From Pontederia crassipes (lineage: Eukaryota > Streptophyta > Magnoliopsida > Commelinales > Pontederiaceae): DNA of 64,000 nucleotides. The translations under genes and the position numbers were made by a program. The stretch spans positions 71,942,139 through 72,006,138 of the forward strand of contig CM060196.1 of the NCBI GenBank assembly GCA_030549335.1, in the 5' to 3' direction. Below are positions 45,821-57,187 of this stretch, piece by piece (the stretch's first letter is position 1; the number at the start of each line of letters is the position of its first letter). The notes under the pieces are model-generated. The model was not told the DNA's origin and ran no database searches. It was given only the letters and a program-made list of their open reading frames with translations.

Positions 45821-47030
45821 TCAACGTTCCAGATCCACAAGCGGCAAAGTCTTGACCTCGGCAGTATCATCTGAATTAACCCCGGCAGCAGATGCATGAT
45901 CAAGTGATTCAGTCATCGCCTGTTCGAGGTTTGAATCATTATGATACGCTGAGGGAGTACCTTGCTGATCGAAACACCCCATTACCTGTTGATGCCCCGA
46001 TCTTCTCAGCTTTTGCAAGCTATCCGCAACTTCTTTCATTGTTGGCCTCTTGTCCTCTGCAAAGTTCAAGCAATGCATTGCAACTTTTGCCACCTCCATG
46101 ATCAGGTCCCCGTTTTCAGTGCTCGCAATCTCCCTGTCCAATATCTCTGCAAAGTTGCCAAGTTCCATTGCGGAGTCGAACACTACGACAAGGCTCTTCT
46201 CTTCGCCTGATACTCGAACTCCAGTGGCTTCCTCCTGGTGAGAAGCTCCAATATGATCACCCCGAAGCTGTATACATCACTCTTCTCTGTCAGCTGGCAA
46301 GTCAACAGGTACTCCGGGTCCAAGTAGCCGCAGGTACCTTGCACAACAGTGGCGAACTGGACCTCGTCCTTCGGAGCCAGCTTCGAAGCCCCGAAGTCTG
46401 ACACTTTTACCGTGAATTGCTCATCCAAGAGGATGTTGGCACTCTTGACATCTCCATGGATGATCGGCGGAGAAGCGTACGAGTGCAAGTAGGCCAGTGC
46501 ATATGCTGATTCCTCAGCGATCCTCAGACGAGTGTCCAGTGGTATGGAGAACTTGTGATTCGTGTCATGCAGATAATGGAACAGGTTTCCGTTGGATACG
46601 AATTCATAGACCAGAACGGGGACTTCCAATTCCAGGCAGCATCCCAGGAGCTTGATCACGTTCTTGTGATTGATCTGTGAAAGGATGAGCATCTCTCTGG
46701 CAAACTCCTTGGTCTGGCTCTCTTCCATGGTCTTGGACTTCTTAATAGCCACTGTCCTTTTGTCTTCCAGGATTCCATTGTATACGGTTCCATGTCCGCC
46801 ACGCCCAATGATCAGCTTTTTGTCGAACTTGTCCGTGGCCTTCTCAAGCTCTTCCAGTGTAAATATCTTAAAATAGTTATTGTTCTTCATCGTAGTTATC
46901 TGTTGCCTTAAAATCAGACCACCATTCTGTTCGAAGAATTTGCGCTTAGCACGTATGAGTTTCCTTTTCTCATATCCAAGATATGACCAGAAGCACGTAA
47001 CGGTTAAGAAGAACAAACCGCTGAGGATGC
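45821..47030 (-). pseudogene. WAK pseudogene 2, exon 3 (kinase)
   Basis: The membrane helix [18 protein letters not shown] is followed by the [10 protein letters not shown] juxtamembrane string, [13 protein letters not shown], glycine loop [30 protein letters not shown] (HGD, not HRD), SDFGAS, YLDPEY and [15 protein letters not shown] base lost near 46211-46216 shifts the frame before the GEEKSL segment. After it the C-lobe resumes, with a VAMHCLNFAEDKRPTM string and a tail ending at 45821. Only this single shift breaks about 400 codons. Confidence 0.93.
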
Positions 47031-47235
47031 CTATATATAGATTATGAAAGGAAGATAGCATTTTAGTCGACAAATAATGTGTTAATTATTAAAATTTGTA
47101 AAGGATCTATTTTTCTGTCTGGGGTAGAATCCTAATTCTGCCCATTTTGTGAAATATTATGTATTCATGTCCCAAAACTAATTAAAAAATTCCTTGATAT
47201 GACGTAGAGATATAATTTCTGTAGAAGAACCGATA

Positions 47236-47406
47236 CCTATGAGCACTTTGGGGATAATTGAAAAGTCTTCTCGTTGCGCCTGCAGCCATCCTGGTTATAT
47301 GGATCCCCACTTGTGCCTTCTGGGCATGAACATGTATAGTTCCCAGGCGTGTTAGCGCAGACCCCAAAGCATGGATACGCCCCAGGAGGGTAGCACTCAT
47401 TAATAT
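47236..47406 (-). pseudogene. WAK pseudogene 2, exon 2 (EGF)
   Basis: After the TTTGCAG acceptor the exon reads DINECYPPGAYPCFGVC, then NYTCSCPEGTSGDPYNQDGC, a calcium-binding EGF module. Near 47253-47260 the frame that fits the normal phase-1 donor (ending KVLI) is offset by one base from the EGF frame, so a one-base deletion is likely. The donor is GTATCG. Confidence 0.85.
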
Positions 47407-47494
47407 CTGCAAACATTTGGTTCTTGTTAAGATAAAAATTAACATGGCGTATGTAATCAAACCAGCAAATTGTTTTTAGAAGGTAAGGTCATAC

Positions 47495-47667
47495 CACGGC
47501 ATCCATTGTGCAGGTAGGGCTTGCCTTCATAACCTAATGAGCAGTTGCAGATATACCCAGGACCATCGATAGAGTCGAAGCACTCGCTGTTTCTATCGAC
47601 GCAGGCGTATGACGTGAGGATACGCCGCGCCTCCTCGCATGTCACGTTCCCGATGGACCAGTCCAGC
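47495..47667 (-). pseudogene. WAK pseudogene 2, exon 1 distal part
   Basis: It resumes after the hAT element with LDWSIGNVTCEEARR, then CVDRNSECFDS and GYEGKPYLHNGC, the WAK-associated C-terminal segment. It ends at a clean GTATGACC donor in phase 1. Confidence 0.9.
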
Positions 47668-48637
47668 TAGAGCAGAGCAAATTCGGGATCGGGTCCGGGT
47701 CTAGGCAGACCCGGTCCTGGCCCGACTTTTGCCGGGTCAGAAATTTTTCGATCCGGTACCGGATTCGGACCCGGCCGGGTTCGGGACCGGGTCAGACCCG
47801 ATAGACTGGGAATCGAATCGGGTTTACGTTCGGGAATTCGAAATGCTGACAGGTGGCGGCCGATCAGATCCGATCGCTGGCGGCCGATCCGATCATTGGC
47901 TGTCAGATCCGACGCCTGACAGCTGGATCTGGCTGCCAGCGGTCGATGAGCGGCCGGATCGAGCACTGACGCGGCCAGATCCGGTTGCCTGACGGATCCA
48001 GTGGTCGGATCTGGCCGCCAGTGGCCGATCTGGCCGCGCGAGCGGCCGATTCGCGTCGCCAAATCCAACCGCGCGGCCGATCCGGCCGCCAGGCGACCGG
48101 ATCGGCCGACAACTGCCAGATCCGACGATCCGACCGCAGGCGGCCGGACGGCCGATCCGGCCGCCAGGCGACCGGATCGGCCGACAGCTGCCAAATCTAG
48201 CAGCTGTCAGCCGATCGGCCGTCTGGCGGCCAGATCCGGTCGATCCAGCCGCCAGGCGACCGGATCCGATCGTCAGGCGGCCGGAGTAGAGAGAGAGGAG
48301 AGGGGAGGAGAGGACGGCCGGAGTCGAGGGTCGCCGCCATCGTCGTGAGAGAGAGGGAGAGGGCGAGAGAGAGGGAGAGGACGAGAGAGAGAGAGAGGTG
48401 GGAGAGAGAGAGAAAAAGATTGAAATGAGAGGGGAAAAGAGAGAGAGGATTTATATAGCAAGTGATATCGGGTCGGGTCCGGATCGGGTATAGACCCGGT
48501 CCCGATCCGATACCGATTGATTTTCCATTTCACAGACCCGGTCCCGGCCCGGATCTAATCCGGGCCGGATTATTTTCTCGGTTTTCCGAGTCGGGCTAGG
48601 CCGGGTCGACCGGTCGGTCCGGCCGTGCTCAGCCCTA
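47668..48637 (-). mobile_element. hAT-type element in the WAK coding exon
   Basis: The 8-bp target duplication AGTCCAGC (47660-47667 and 48638-48645) is perfect. The ends are TAGAGCAGAGCA and, inverted, TAGGGCTGAGCA. The protein on either side (VPVVLD | DWSIGN) is continuous once the element and one duplication are set aside, so it is a clean insertion. GGGTCGGGT-like subterminal repeats resemble those of the 22459-23036 element. Its centre is a GC-rich minisatellite plus purine-rich tract (CT-rich on the minus strand). No transposase. Confidence 0.95.
47830..48465 (-). promoter_or_regulatory. TATA + pyrimidine tract + GC-rich module inside the hAT element
   Basis: On the minus strand a TATATAAATCC box (48448-48458) is followed by CTCTCTCTTTTCCCCTCTC-type tracts (48290-48445), a GGCGACCCTC string (about 48328-48337) and then GGCGGCCGGATC-like repeats (47830-48280). 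The same order is found in the CACTA element at 18420-18860. The module faces the remaining WAK exons. Promoter function is an inference from layout only. Confidence 0.45.
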
Positions 48638-49382
48638 AGTCCAGCACTACGGGCACTCCTCTCTCGTTTTTGCGCAGGAATTCTTTCCCGACGAGGTCGG
48701 CCGAGGTGAAGTTGTACGAGTCCTTGTCGACAACAAAGGCATTGTTGCATTCTGAACCGGACTGCAAGGTTTCAGAGATATTCAGATCATAAAAAGTAGT
48801 ATTGAAACTTTTCAGGCCTTTGGGAATCTGAAGTTGACAGCAACCCCCGCCCAAGCATGTCCCGTTGATCACGCTCGTCAAATTAAAACAGAGCGAAGCG
48901 CATATACTGTAATAGTTGTCCTCGCTGACATCCAATGCTACGACCAGAGCGCTGCAGCCGACGGCGGTGAACATGTTGCGGTCGCTTAGCTTGTAGACGT
49001 GTTGGCTTGTCAAATCCATGGCCACGGAACTGTTATCGACTACAATTCCGTTCTGGTTGTAGCACCACCTGTCTACGTGCTTGTAAACGCGAGCTTGGCC
49101 GAGGGCCAAGTTCACGTCGATGAGCTCCACCTGCGTGTCGCCGATGAAAGGCCTGTGAGGGCTGTAGCTGGTGTTGCACGTGATGGCGAAGCCCTTCTTG
49201 CGGCAGCCTTCACTGATCCCGAAAGGGTAGGGAATGCTCACGTTGCCGCACTGGTGACTGCCTGTGCAGTTTGGCGGCCCGGCGAAGTTGTTAGATTCTG
49301 CGTCGACCCTCCATGCTGCTACCCACATCGCCATTACGATGAGCACTTCAGGGAATAAACTTGCAATTGGAAAACTAGGCAT
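48638..49382 (-). pseudogene. WAK pseudogene 2, exon 1 proximal part
   Basis: A signal peptide (residues 1-28) is followed by CGNVSIPYPFGI at residues 45-56, the galacturonan-binding hallmark, and a Cys-rich ectodomain with many N-glycosylation sites. The frame is open until it runs into the hAT element after VPVVLD. Confidence 0.92.
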
Positions 49383-50691
49383 GGAGGAGATCAGTATTAT
49401 CCTTTATGCTGTCTTCGACTGAGGTCCCTCTGCTTTTTTAAACCTAAATAATGAATGTGCATGTGAACGCAAAACATTCATATTTGACGCGCGCCCTAAG
49501 CATTAATTGGAAGAACGAATTTGAAAATTACATGGACGGACGCTTTCTTGAGTCCACAACCTGTAATAATGAAATATGCTCCATAGACTGCAATGCAAGT
49601 CAAGTTCTTTATATTTTGTTCTTTCATGGCCGAGTCACGATCAGTAATTTATTTTTCCAGTTCGTCGGATATTATGCTATACTTTATACGATGAACAAAT
49701 GATTGACTCAAGTGTTTTAACGGTTTGAACATCCTCGTAATTAGAAAGAAAGATCCCTTGTTGTAAGCGACCGTTTAATGCGAAATAATATAGATAGATT
49801 ATCAATTATTTTACTTAAAAATTTTAGAACTCACAGTTTACGATGTTCTAGATAGTTGTTTGATATGCATTTTAACAAAAATATTTATTCAATTAAAAAT
49901 TTTAATTTTGAATATTTCATTTATGAATAAATATTATTCAATCTCATTTTCTCTATTATTTATTTTTTTATAAATAACTCTTAGTTTTGTATCATCTTCT
50001 TTTATTATATTCATTTTTTTATTTTTTGTTTTGTTTATTTATAATACCATGTGATGAAATCTAAAATAACTTTTAAAGATATCTTGATAATTTATTCTCT
50101 AGTTATTTTACTCATAACTTATATTATCAAAAGTTGTCAAACACTATAATATCATATTATTGACAATTTAAATAATGACAATATATCTAAATGATGATTT
50201 AAATTATTGATTAATTAAATCGATAATGCCTAAGATCATTTCACTTTTCTTATAACTTTTTTATTCTTATATAGTATTTAATATTTAATGTAAAATTGTC
50301 GAACCAAGTAAACATCTTGAGATGGAATATCATGAAAAGTCAGAAATTTCAAAAAAGCACCCCTGTTCGCTGGTTGCAGGCAGATTGAGAAAGCCTCATT
50401 ATTATCCTGAAGCACAATTGGACGCTTGAAATGCACGAAGCTTAATCAACGACATTCACAATCAAATCTCACGTCCAAGGGAAAAGTTTTCTTGTCCAAT
50501 TTAAAGTTGATGCCGATAAATCACGTGCCTCGATTTGAAATCCCAATTGAGACTATTTTCTATTTATTCCGTTTTTTCTTCAACAATAATAAATACTTTT
50601 AATTTAGGATTTGTTTAATTGAAACTTCAATAAGGGAAAGGTAAAATAAAAAAGGGAAGAGAAATCATATAAAGGAAATGAAAGATAATAA
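49383..50691. other. AT-rich DNA upstream of WAK pseudogene 2
   Basis: Possible promoter DNA of pseudogene 2 near 49383-49500, then AT-rich sequence with stops in all frames. The 83-codon ORF at 49451-49702 has no recognisable domain. Confidence 0.5.
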
Positions 50692-51272
50692 GGCTCTGTT
50701 TTGTAAAGCTAGCGATTTGATTAGAGAATAACGGTTCGACTAGAGGATAGCGATTTAATTAGAGTATAGCGGTTAGCTATTAGAGGATAGCGAATAGCGA
50801 TTTATTTATAAATCTAATAAAATTTATTTGATAAACATAACGATTAAATTAGCGTATTGTATAAAATGACGAAAATAGATATAACATATAAACATCATAT
50901 TCATATAATTTAATTTAAAAATTATTTTGAATATTAATACTTTTAAAAATCTTATTTAATATAAAATATTGATTAATTCAAAATAAAAAACTTATTTGGG
51001 TTGTAAGTAAAATTAAAGACATGATATATAAAATAAAAATAATATATGATGTTTAATAAGTAAATAATTTTTTACTTTAAAAATGAGGATATAATAAAAA
51101 GAAAATATGAAAACGCTACCTCTATACTCTATAAGCTAGTAGGAGTAGCTTATAGTGTTTTGTGTTCAAACCTCTAAACGCTGCTAAGAAAACAAATTTT
51201 ACCAAATCCTTGTATCTAACAAAATGCTATCCGTTACTAAATACTCTACTTTTTTACGTGCCAAACAGTGCC
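50692..51272. mobile_element. Tourist-like MITE (PIF/Harbinger type)
   Basis: The ends are GGCTCTGTTTTG and, inverted, GGCACTGTTTGG, flanked by the 3-bp duplication TAA. Subterminal GATAGCG motifs recur on the left and, inverted, near the right. The inside is AT-rich with no ORF. The 3-bp TAA target and the GGCnCTGTTT ends are typical of Tourist MITEs. Confidence 0.85.
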
Positions 51273-52998
51273 TAAATGTGAATATGATTAGTTTATGCTA
51301 AATAAAATGAAAGAGAAGGTAAGTTAAATTATAATTTTATTTTTACAAGAAATTACAAAAATATGCATTTATTTTCTCTGGATCAACATCTTGTAATCGA
51401 AAATCCTGCTTCACATACGTACCTTAATTAAGACGTCAAATTCTTTGATTTATGCTATTTTATGGACTGAGCCAATGTCCATTATTTGTCCTACCGAGAT
51501 AAAAATTGCCTTCCATAAATAAAATTAAAGGTACACCGAAATTCGATGTTCCTGTCATTCCTGCATGACTCTCAAAGTCTTTGGGAAAAAAAATTAGTAT
51601 CCAATTTAAGTTCAAATAATAATCAATTATTGTTTTCTTTATATTAAGCAAAGGGAAATTAGAAAGTTAATTGTTCTCATAATTCTTTCAAACCTTCGAA
51701 TACAAATTATGTTAGTTTATTTTTCATCACTCTCTTTAAATCAAACAGTTAACGAACAATTATTGAGGAGTGTCATCTTCCAATTCCCAAAAACTATGGA
51801 GATGTTAAGATTCCTCTCCCATGTCCAAATATTAGTTTATCCTGGTCATCATTATGGCTTCGTGATAGTGCAAATATTAGGTCATCTTCGTTTATCACAT
51901 ATAACTTGGATTTATTTTCACTTTTAGCTTCTCAACTAAAGTTCGACCAACAAGTTATATTTGTTGAGTTAACAAATTAGTTTTTCGCTCCATCTCAATT
52001 TTTTTTAACTTTCTATTCCTTTTATTTAGCTAACTATAGTTTTGCTTTTATTTGATATCAAACTAATGGAAGAAATATACGAGAAACGAAGAAATTTGTT
52101 GCCATTCTCAGCGGCAGACTTGGCAACGTTTAGACTGCCATGCACGGCACTAATCCGATCGAGCAAGAGCTCTTTTCATCAGATCTGGCCCGTAGTAGTT
52201 GTCTGTCACCTGATTCTTAACAGCCTTCGCCATCTTGTTGAATCTTTTTCGTCCAGAAGTCTGTCTTGTGGTGCAAGTTGCTCGGCTTGTTCCGCAGCTG
52301 GGTCTTTGTCGTAGTGAGAATCAACCACAGAGAGTTCATTAACAGCTGGTTGAATAGCATCTTACCACGATTTTTAATATCATTTCCGTTTCACTTTGCT
52401 CGGACGGATAGCTTTCCGTCGCTATTTGAGAAGGAAGTTAAGACATCCACAATATTTTTTTGACGAATTTCTTTTTTGAGAGAGTTTTTTATTCGTCGTA
52501 ATCTTTTTTAAATTACGAAGGCAGAAATTATTCATCAGAAAATTCACATTTTCTTGTAATGTATGGAAGGTTTCGTTATTTGAATTTTTTTTTCTTTTTT
52601 ATCTTGTAGATCTTGTTTCTGGTCTTGTAGACAGTTCTTCAAGTAATTAAGGTTCCTCCTGCCATTTTTTTAGACTAATTTTTTAATGTATATTTGAACA
52701 CAACAGACAATATTTTAACCTACAAGCATTGGAAGATCGTATGAGCGCGAGAGAGATTTTTTTTTTAACGTGAAAATTGTTTGTATTCTCATGACTTTTT
52801 TTGTCACCCAGTGATGGTCAATTGATGGGATTGATCGGGTGTGATTGGCTTCTATGGACAATTGGCTCCACCTGGATGATTTATTTGTACCCTCCTGATA
52901 ACTAGAAATCGCCTGATGAAATGTGGAGAAACACGGAGCGGGGAAATTTCTTGGAGTACTCCAATTTTCGCGTGAAAACAATATTGGACGGTCTCGAG
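51273..52998. other. Intergenic DNA, one possible CACTA end remnant
   Basis: Mostly AT-rich. The stretch 52100-52320 is less AT-rich but encodes nothing I recognise. At 52544-52556 the string TTTTCTTGTAATG is one base from a CACTA right terminus, preceded by GACGAATT/ATTCGTCG motifs; no matching left end was found. Confidence 0.4.
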
Positions 52999-53782
52999 TA
53001 ATGTTGTAAAAGTCCGATCGGATCGATCGATCGAATTAATTAATAATAAAATATTATAATTTAGTATAATAAATTAAATTATTTATGTAACAAATATGTA
53101 CCAAAAAAATGAGACATAATATAGTAAAAGATTATAATAAAATTAAATCATAATATTTTAAAGTTTAATAAGTTTAAAACATAAAATAAATTATTATAAT
53201 CAAAATATTTTTCTATAAAACATTTCTTAATTTGTTACCTTTATTAAAAAATTCTCTCTTACACATTTTCAACATCATCTCTCTAGTTCACTTGTCTTTC
53301 TCTCCTTCCCAACTCTTTCTATCATTTCCCCCAATATCTTTGATCTTTCTTTTAAAAAAAAAGTAGAACATTAACTATTCATTAGATGAGGATAGTCCTG
53401 ATATAATATCTCTGATCTCGCACTCACACACGTCTCTCTCCTTCCCAACTCCCTCTCTCATTTCCAACATCTTTCACTCTTCCCAACATTTCTAGTGTCT
53501 CTCTCTTATACAAGTCTCTCTCTCATGCGTCTCTCTCTATTTCGCATAAGTCTTTCTTTGCTTTCCAACGTTCGCTCATTCTATCTCTCACGCATCGCTC
53601 ATGTTTATTTCTCTCTCTCAATCTGGTTAGTTCATGATTTAATCCGGTTTTGATCGGATTTGACAGATTTAATCTGATTCAAAGAATAATTCGATTTTAA
53701 TCATCAACATGACCCATGTTAGCAGCCAATTGACGGTCAGACCGGTCGGATTGGCCGGTCCGATCTGATCCTGACAACATTG
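52999..53782. mobile_element. Small inverted-repeat element (CAATGTTGTCA family), second copy
   Basis: The left end TAATGTTGTAAAAGTCCGATCGG pairs with the right end, which inverted reads CAATGTTGTCAGGATCAGATCGG. The interior has AT-rich and CTCTCTCTC-rich zones (53270-53620) and no ORF. The ends match the element at 13624-14314. The target duplication is unclear. Confidence 0.65.
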
Positions 53783-54569
53783 GTCTTAGAATGAGATTGA
53801 AGTTTAAAAATACATTGGAATGGATATTTTAAGAAAAGGCTTATTGTGTTTAATACATTTGTGAAAAAAAGTTACAATGCTTTATTTGGGTGTATATCAA
53901 AATACCTCAAACTATATAAATAAAATATTAAAATCACAATGTCCCACTTGAATTTAACAATCAACTATTGCAAAGATATAGAAACCAACAGTTGGAAATC
54001 AACTTTTATGACAGGAAAAAATGCTCAATGTGTATTATCGACTGTGGAAGCAACCTCGCCACGTGGTAAAATTCACTCTAAAAAATGCGGCGGAATGCTT
54101 AACTTTGATTATTTTAATGACCATAATCCATTAATAAATATGAACATCAGCAGGCTAGTAAATGATGAATATAGAATAAAAGAAAATGGCTCTATTTGCG
54201 ATATTTCTATCTATTATCTTGGAAATTTATAATTCTTCTATTTTATTGGATGGAATTTCGATGAGTTAGATTTATAAAAATTATGAAGTCCTAGTTTTCA
54301 ATAAAAAAAATACTTTATTTTATTGAATTGACATTTCAAATTTTACCATTAAACCATACATTTCAACAACCTAAGCCCTAAAACTTTAGGGCCATGTATA
54401 ATAATAAAATTATAAAGTATACTTTTATTAATAGTAAAATTATACTTTATATTTATAATAATTAATTTTTAATTTAAAATTCACTAAAAGTTAATTTATC
54501 ACGTATATTTTTTCCTATCAAATTTCTATTGTTCTCATCGTTACATTTCACTCCTTCCAAATACACTCT
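53783..54569. other. AT-rich DNA
   Basis: It contains a 97-codon plus-strand ORF (53939-54232) without any recognisable domain, and, near 54400-54560, the inverted form of the AT-rich repeat noted at 45145-45390. No gene is supported. Confidence 0.45.
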
Positions 54570-55104
54570 GAATTAATCTATCAATTCAACTATTCGTAAA
54601 AAAATTGAGAGGAGCCTATAAACCTGCAACACGTTGCTGAAGCTTCAATAACGACCATAGAGGGAAATCACTTGGTAGATGTTCGTGCACAAATAAAATT
54701 TCCATTAGATTTTTCGTGCAAAAATCCTTTCTTGATCCCATCTCTCTAATTTGATCCATCAACTATCCATTTTAGCAACTATAAATTTACTAACAATAAT
54801 ATTATCATAGTTAAGGATGAATTAAAAACAAATTTAGAACATGTTTAGTGTTGAATTAATCTATCAATTTAACTATTCATGAAAAAATTGAGAGGAGCCT
54901 ATAAATCTGCAACACGTTGCTGAAGCTTCAATAACGAGCATCACAAATAAAATTTACATTAGATTTTTCGAGCAAAAATCCTTTCTTGATCCCATCTCTC
55001 TAATTTGATCCATCAACTATCCATTTTAGCAACTATAAGTTTACTAACAATAATATTATCATAGTTAAGGATGAATTAAAAACAAATTTAGAACATGTTT
55101 AGTG
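54570..55104. repeat. 280-bp tandem duplication
   Basis: The unit GAATTAATCTATCAATT to AACATGTTTAGTG occurs at 54570-54850 and again at 54853-55104. The second copy lacks about 30 bases (the AGAGGGAAATCACTTGG part) but is otherwise almost the same. Such similarity means a recent local duplication. No coding content. Confidence 0.92.
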
Positions 55105-56050
55105 TACCACCCCCATTTAGTTTAATCAAAAGACATTTGGTAAAAAAGTAAGGAATAAGCCCCCCCCCCCCCCCCAATTCTCTATCTTATATTTGAAATC
55201 AAACGGGGCCATAATTAAAAGATAATGAAAAGTACTCTTTATAATAAAATAAAAATTGTGGTCTTTTCGATAAGATATGAACTTTAGACTGCACAATTGA
55301 AAATGTGGTATCTGATATAGTACAGAAAGAAAGCCCCATTATGCATGTATTAGTGAGAACAATGAGTGTTTCAACTCGCTCAATGGGGAAAGTTATTTCT
55401 ACAATTGCTTGAGTGGTTATGGAGTTAACCCTTTCTTCTATGCAAATGCTAAGGTATATGATCTCTCTCAAGTCATAAATTCTCTATATGTGTGTTTGGG
55501 GGATTTAATCCATCTTTTTATGTGTGAATTGAATAATACAAGTCAAGTAATATCACTATATATCTCAAGAATACCGACTTTCATATTTCACCCAAATTCA
55601 AATAATAATTCATTGGGATAAATAATTCTTCTCTAAAAAAATATTAAAGTAGCAATAGAAATAATATCAATTGAGTACTACAATCCTTTGTGATTGTAAT
55701 ATTAGGAAAACCTCAAAGATCCTCCTAAACTAATTTTGTTCTTGGTTCTTTGCACTTCAAGAAAAATCTTTTATCTTCTTTTTCAGCTCTCCTTTTCTCT
55801 TTTCTCTTCTTCTTTGTCCTGTCATGAAGACAAAGAAAATAATCCTTTTATTTTTTCTTCTTGCTATATATGGACACGACTACATAATTGTCTCTCGGGG
55901 GTTGCACTTCACAAGAAGAAAAAACCTTTTTTTTTTTTCTTTTTTAAAGATGTCTCGACCGCTCACAACTTCGGGAGATAGAAGATCACATTTATATTAA
56001 CTTAATTAACTAACTAACCTAAATTGGAATTTCGCGTATGAGCTCACTGC
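55105..56050. other. AT-rich DNA with a 16-base poly-C run; possible copia LTR
   Basis: A run of C at 55160-55175 lies just beyond the tandem duplication. The right part is probably LTR sequence of a minus-strand copia element whose LTR begins at 56056; its other end was not found. Confidence 0.45.
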
Positions 56051-56068
56051 CTAACAATCTCCCCCTCT
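56051..56068 (-). mobile_element. Copia polypurine tract and LTR edge
   Basis: The minus strand reads AGAGGGGGAGAT followed by TGTTAGG. This GGGGGAGATTGTTAG junction is typical of the start of a plant copia 3' LTR. The preceding 400 bases (56070-56480) have no pol motif. Probably a fragment or a non-autonomous element. Confidence 0.6.
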
Positions 56069-56499
56069 AATCCCATGAGAAGGAGATACTCCATCAAGAA
56101 TCACCATTTGGTCTTCATGTTGGCTAATCCGACACCTTGTTCTGGCTCTCCCCCTTTTCAGTAATCACAAATTACTCGGAACTTATATATCAACGTGATT
56201 CTCTCTTGTAGAAATGCATAATGGAGTAACCTCTTGCTCCTCTTGCACAAAATCCTTTACATTTGCATCATATGTATCCATATTTAGCTTATTGTTTCTA
56301 AGTTTAGCCTATACATTATCACTGCTATGCTTCTATGATTTACTAAAGTTTGTCAAAGTTTCTAATTCATTAGAAAACAAAATATTTGTTTTTGATGATT
56401 TTTTCTTCTTTGGATCTCATAACTTGTATTCAGAATCTACATCTCCATGACAAAAAAAATATGCATTCACCTTATGATTAAACACTACAAGAAAATTGG

Positions 56500-56950
56500 T
56501 GAATCGACACAACAATCACGACTCTATTGAAATGCTAATGCGTGTATGGAAATAATAGCGTCAAAAACATGAGACGCCTAGAATCGGTAGCTAATAGCCT
56601 CTCAATTGCGCCAAAGAAGAAGGCGACGCAATTAGCGTCAATAGTCGACGCTACCTCGATGATACGATGATGCGAAATGTGCCATTGCGAGCAGTTGAGT
56701 TGCGTCGCTAACGAGACGTGAAAGTGGTGCGAAATATCGAGACGCTATTCCAATGCTCAAGTGACGCTAAGGTTATAGCTACGTCGATGCTACTTCGGCG
56801 CTACAGTGGTGCCAATGTGATGTCTTAATGGCATCTCCACGGCGACGCTAAAGTGACGTTAAATACGTCACTGTGAACGTGACGCTAAAAATGATATATT
56901 TAAAATAGCGTCGACTTTGAATGCGACGCCATGGAGACGCTATAGAGGCA
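56500..56950. repeat. Subterminal repeats of the second CACTA
   Basis: Many short copies of GACGCTA, GCGACGC and TAGCGTC in both orientations are spread over the first 450 bases. By analogy with En/Spm they would bind the element's own accessory protein. They differ from the CGACGGTT type. Confidence 0.7.
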
Positions 56951-57187
56951 CTAATTTCAGACATTTTGGCCCTATTACAACCATATTTTTCTCCCTTACC
57001 ACACCATATAATTATATAATGCATATAAATGCATTCATCATTCATCAGAGGCATCACATCAAAGATAACAATATGAAAGGTAATAAATTATATACTAACA
57101 AAAGTATAATTACTACATGTATATCTAGTAACAAATGTACAAGTAACAGAAGTATATCTAACATCGTTCAAAAGTTTCTATCCTAAG

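Larger units (their letters stand above)
45821..49382 (-). pseudogene. WAK-like receptor kinase pseudogene 2
   Basis: Exon 1 is 49382-48638 plus 47667-47495, split by an hAT-type element. Exon 2 (EGF) is 47406-about 47236. Exon 3 (membrane helix plus kinase) is 47030-45821. Splice sites are standard (GTATGA donor, TTTGCAG and TATATAG acceptors) and phases agree with WAK pseudogene 1. Lesions: the 970-bp insertion, a probable one-base loss near the end of exon 2, and one lost base near 46213 in the kinase. It points the opposite way from pseudogene 1. A TTTAAAAAAG stretch about 55 bases upstream of the ATG could be a TATA box. Confidence 0.93.

Noticed and set aside
47667-48533. Long ORFs on both strands in the hAT insertion
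   Set aside because: Low-complexity, repeat-derived and without a hAT transposase or BED zinc-finger motif.
52042-52463. Possible gene fragment near 52.1-52.4 kb
   Set aside because: Slightly GC-richer and open for 90 codons, but with no motif in either strand that I can name.
52544-52556. Degenerate CACTA terminus TTTTCTTGTAATG
   Set aside because: Single end, one mismatch, no left partner or target duplication found; recorded only as a possible remnant.
53939-54232. 97-codon plus-strand ORF
   Set aside because: No domain, no splice context, AT-rich codon use as in surrounding DNA; could be chance. A protein search would settle it.
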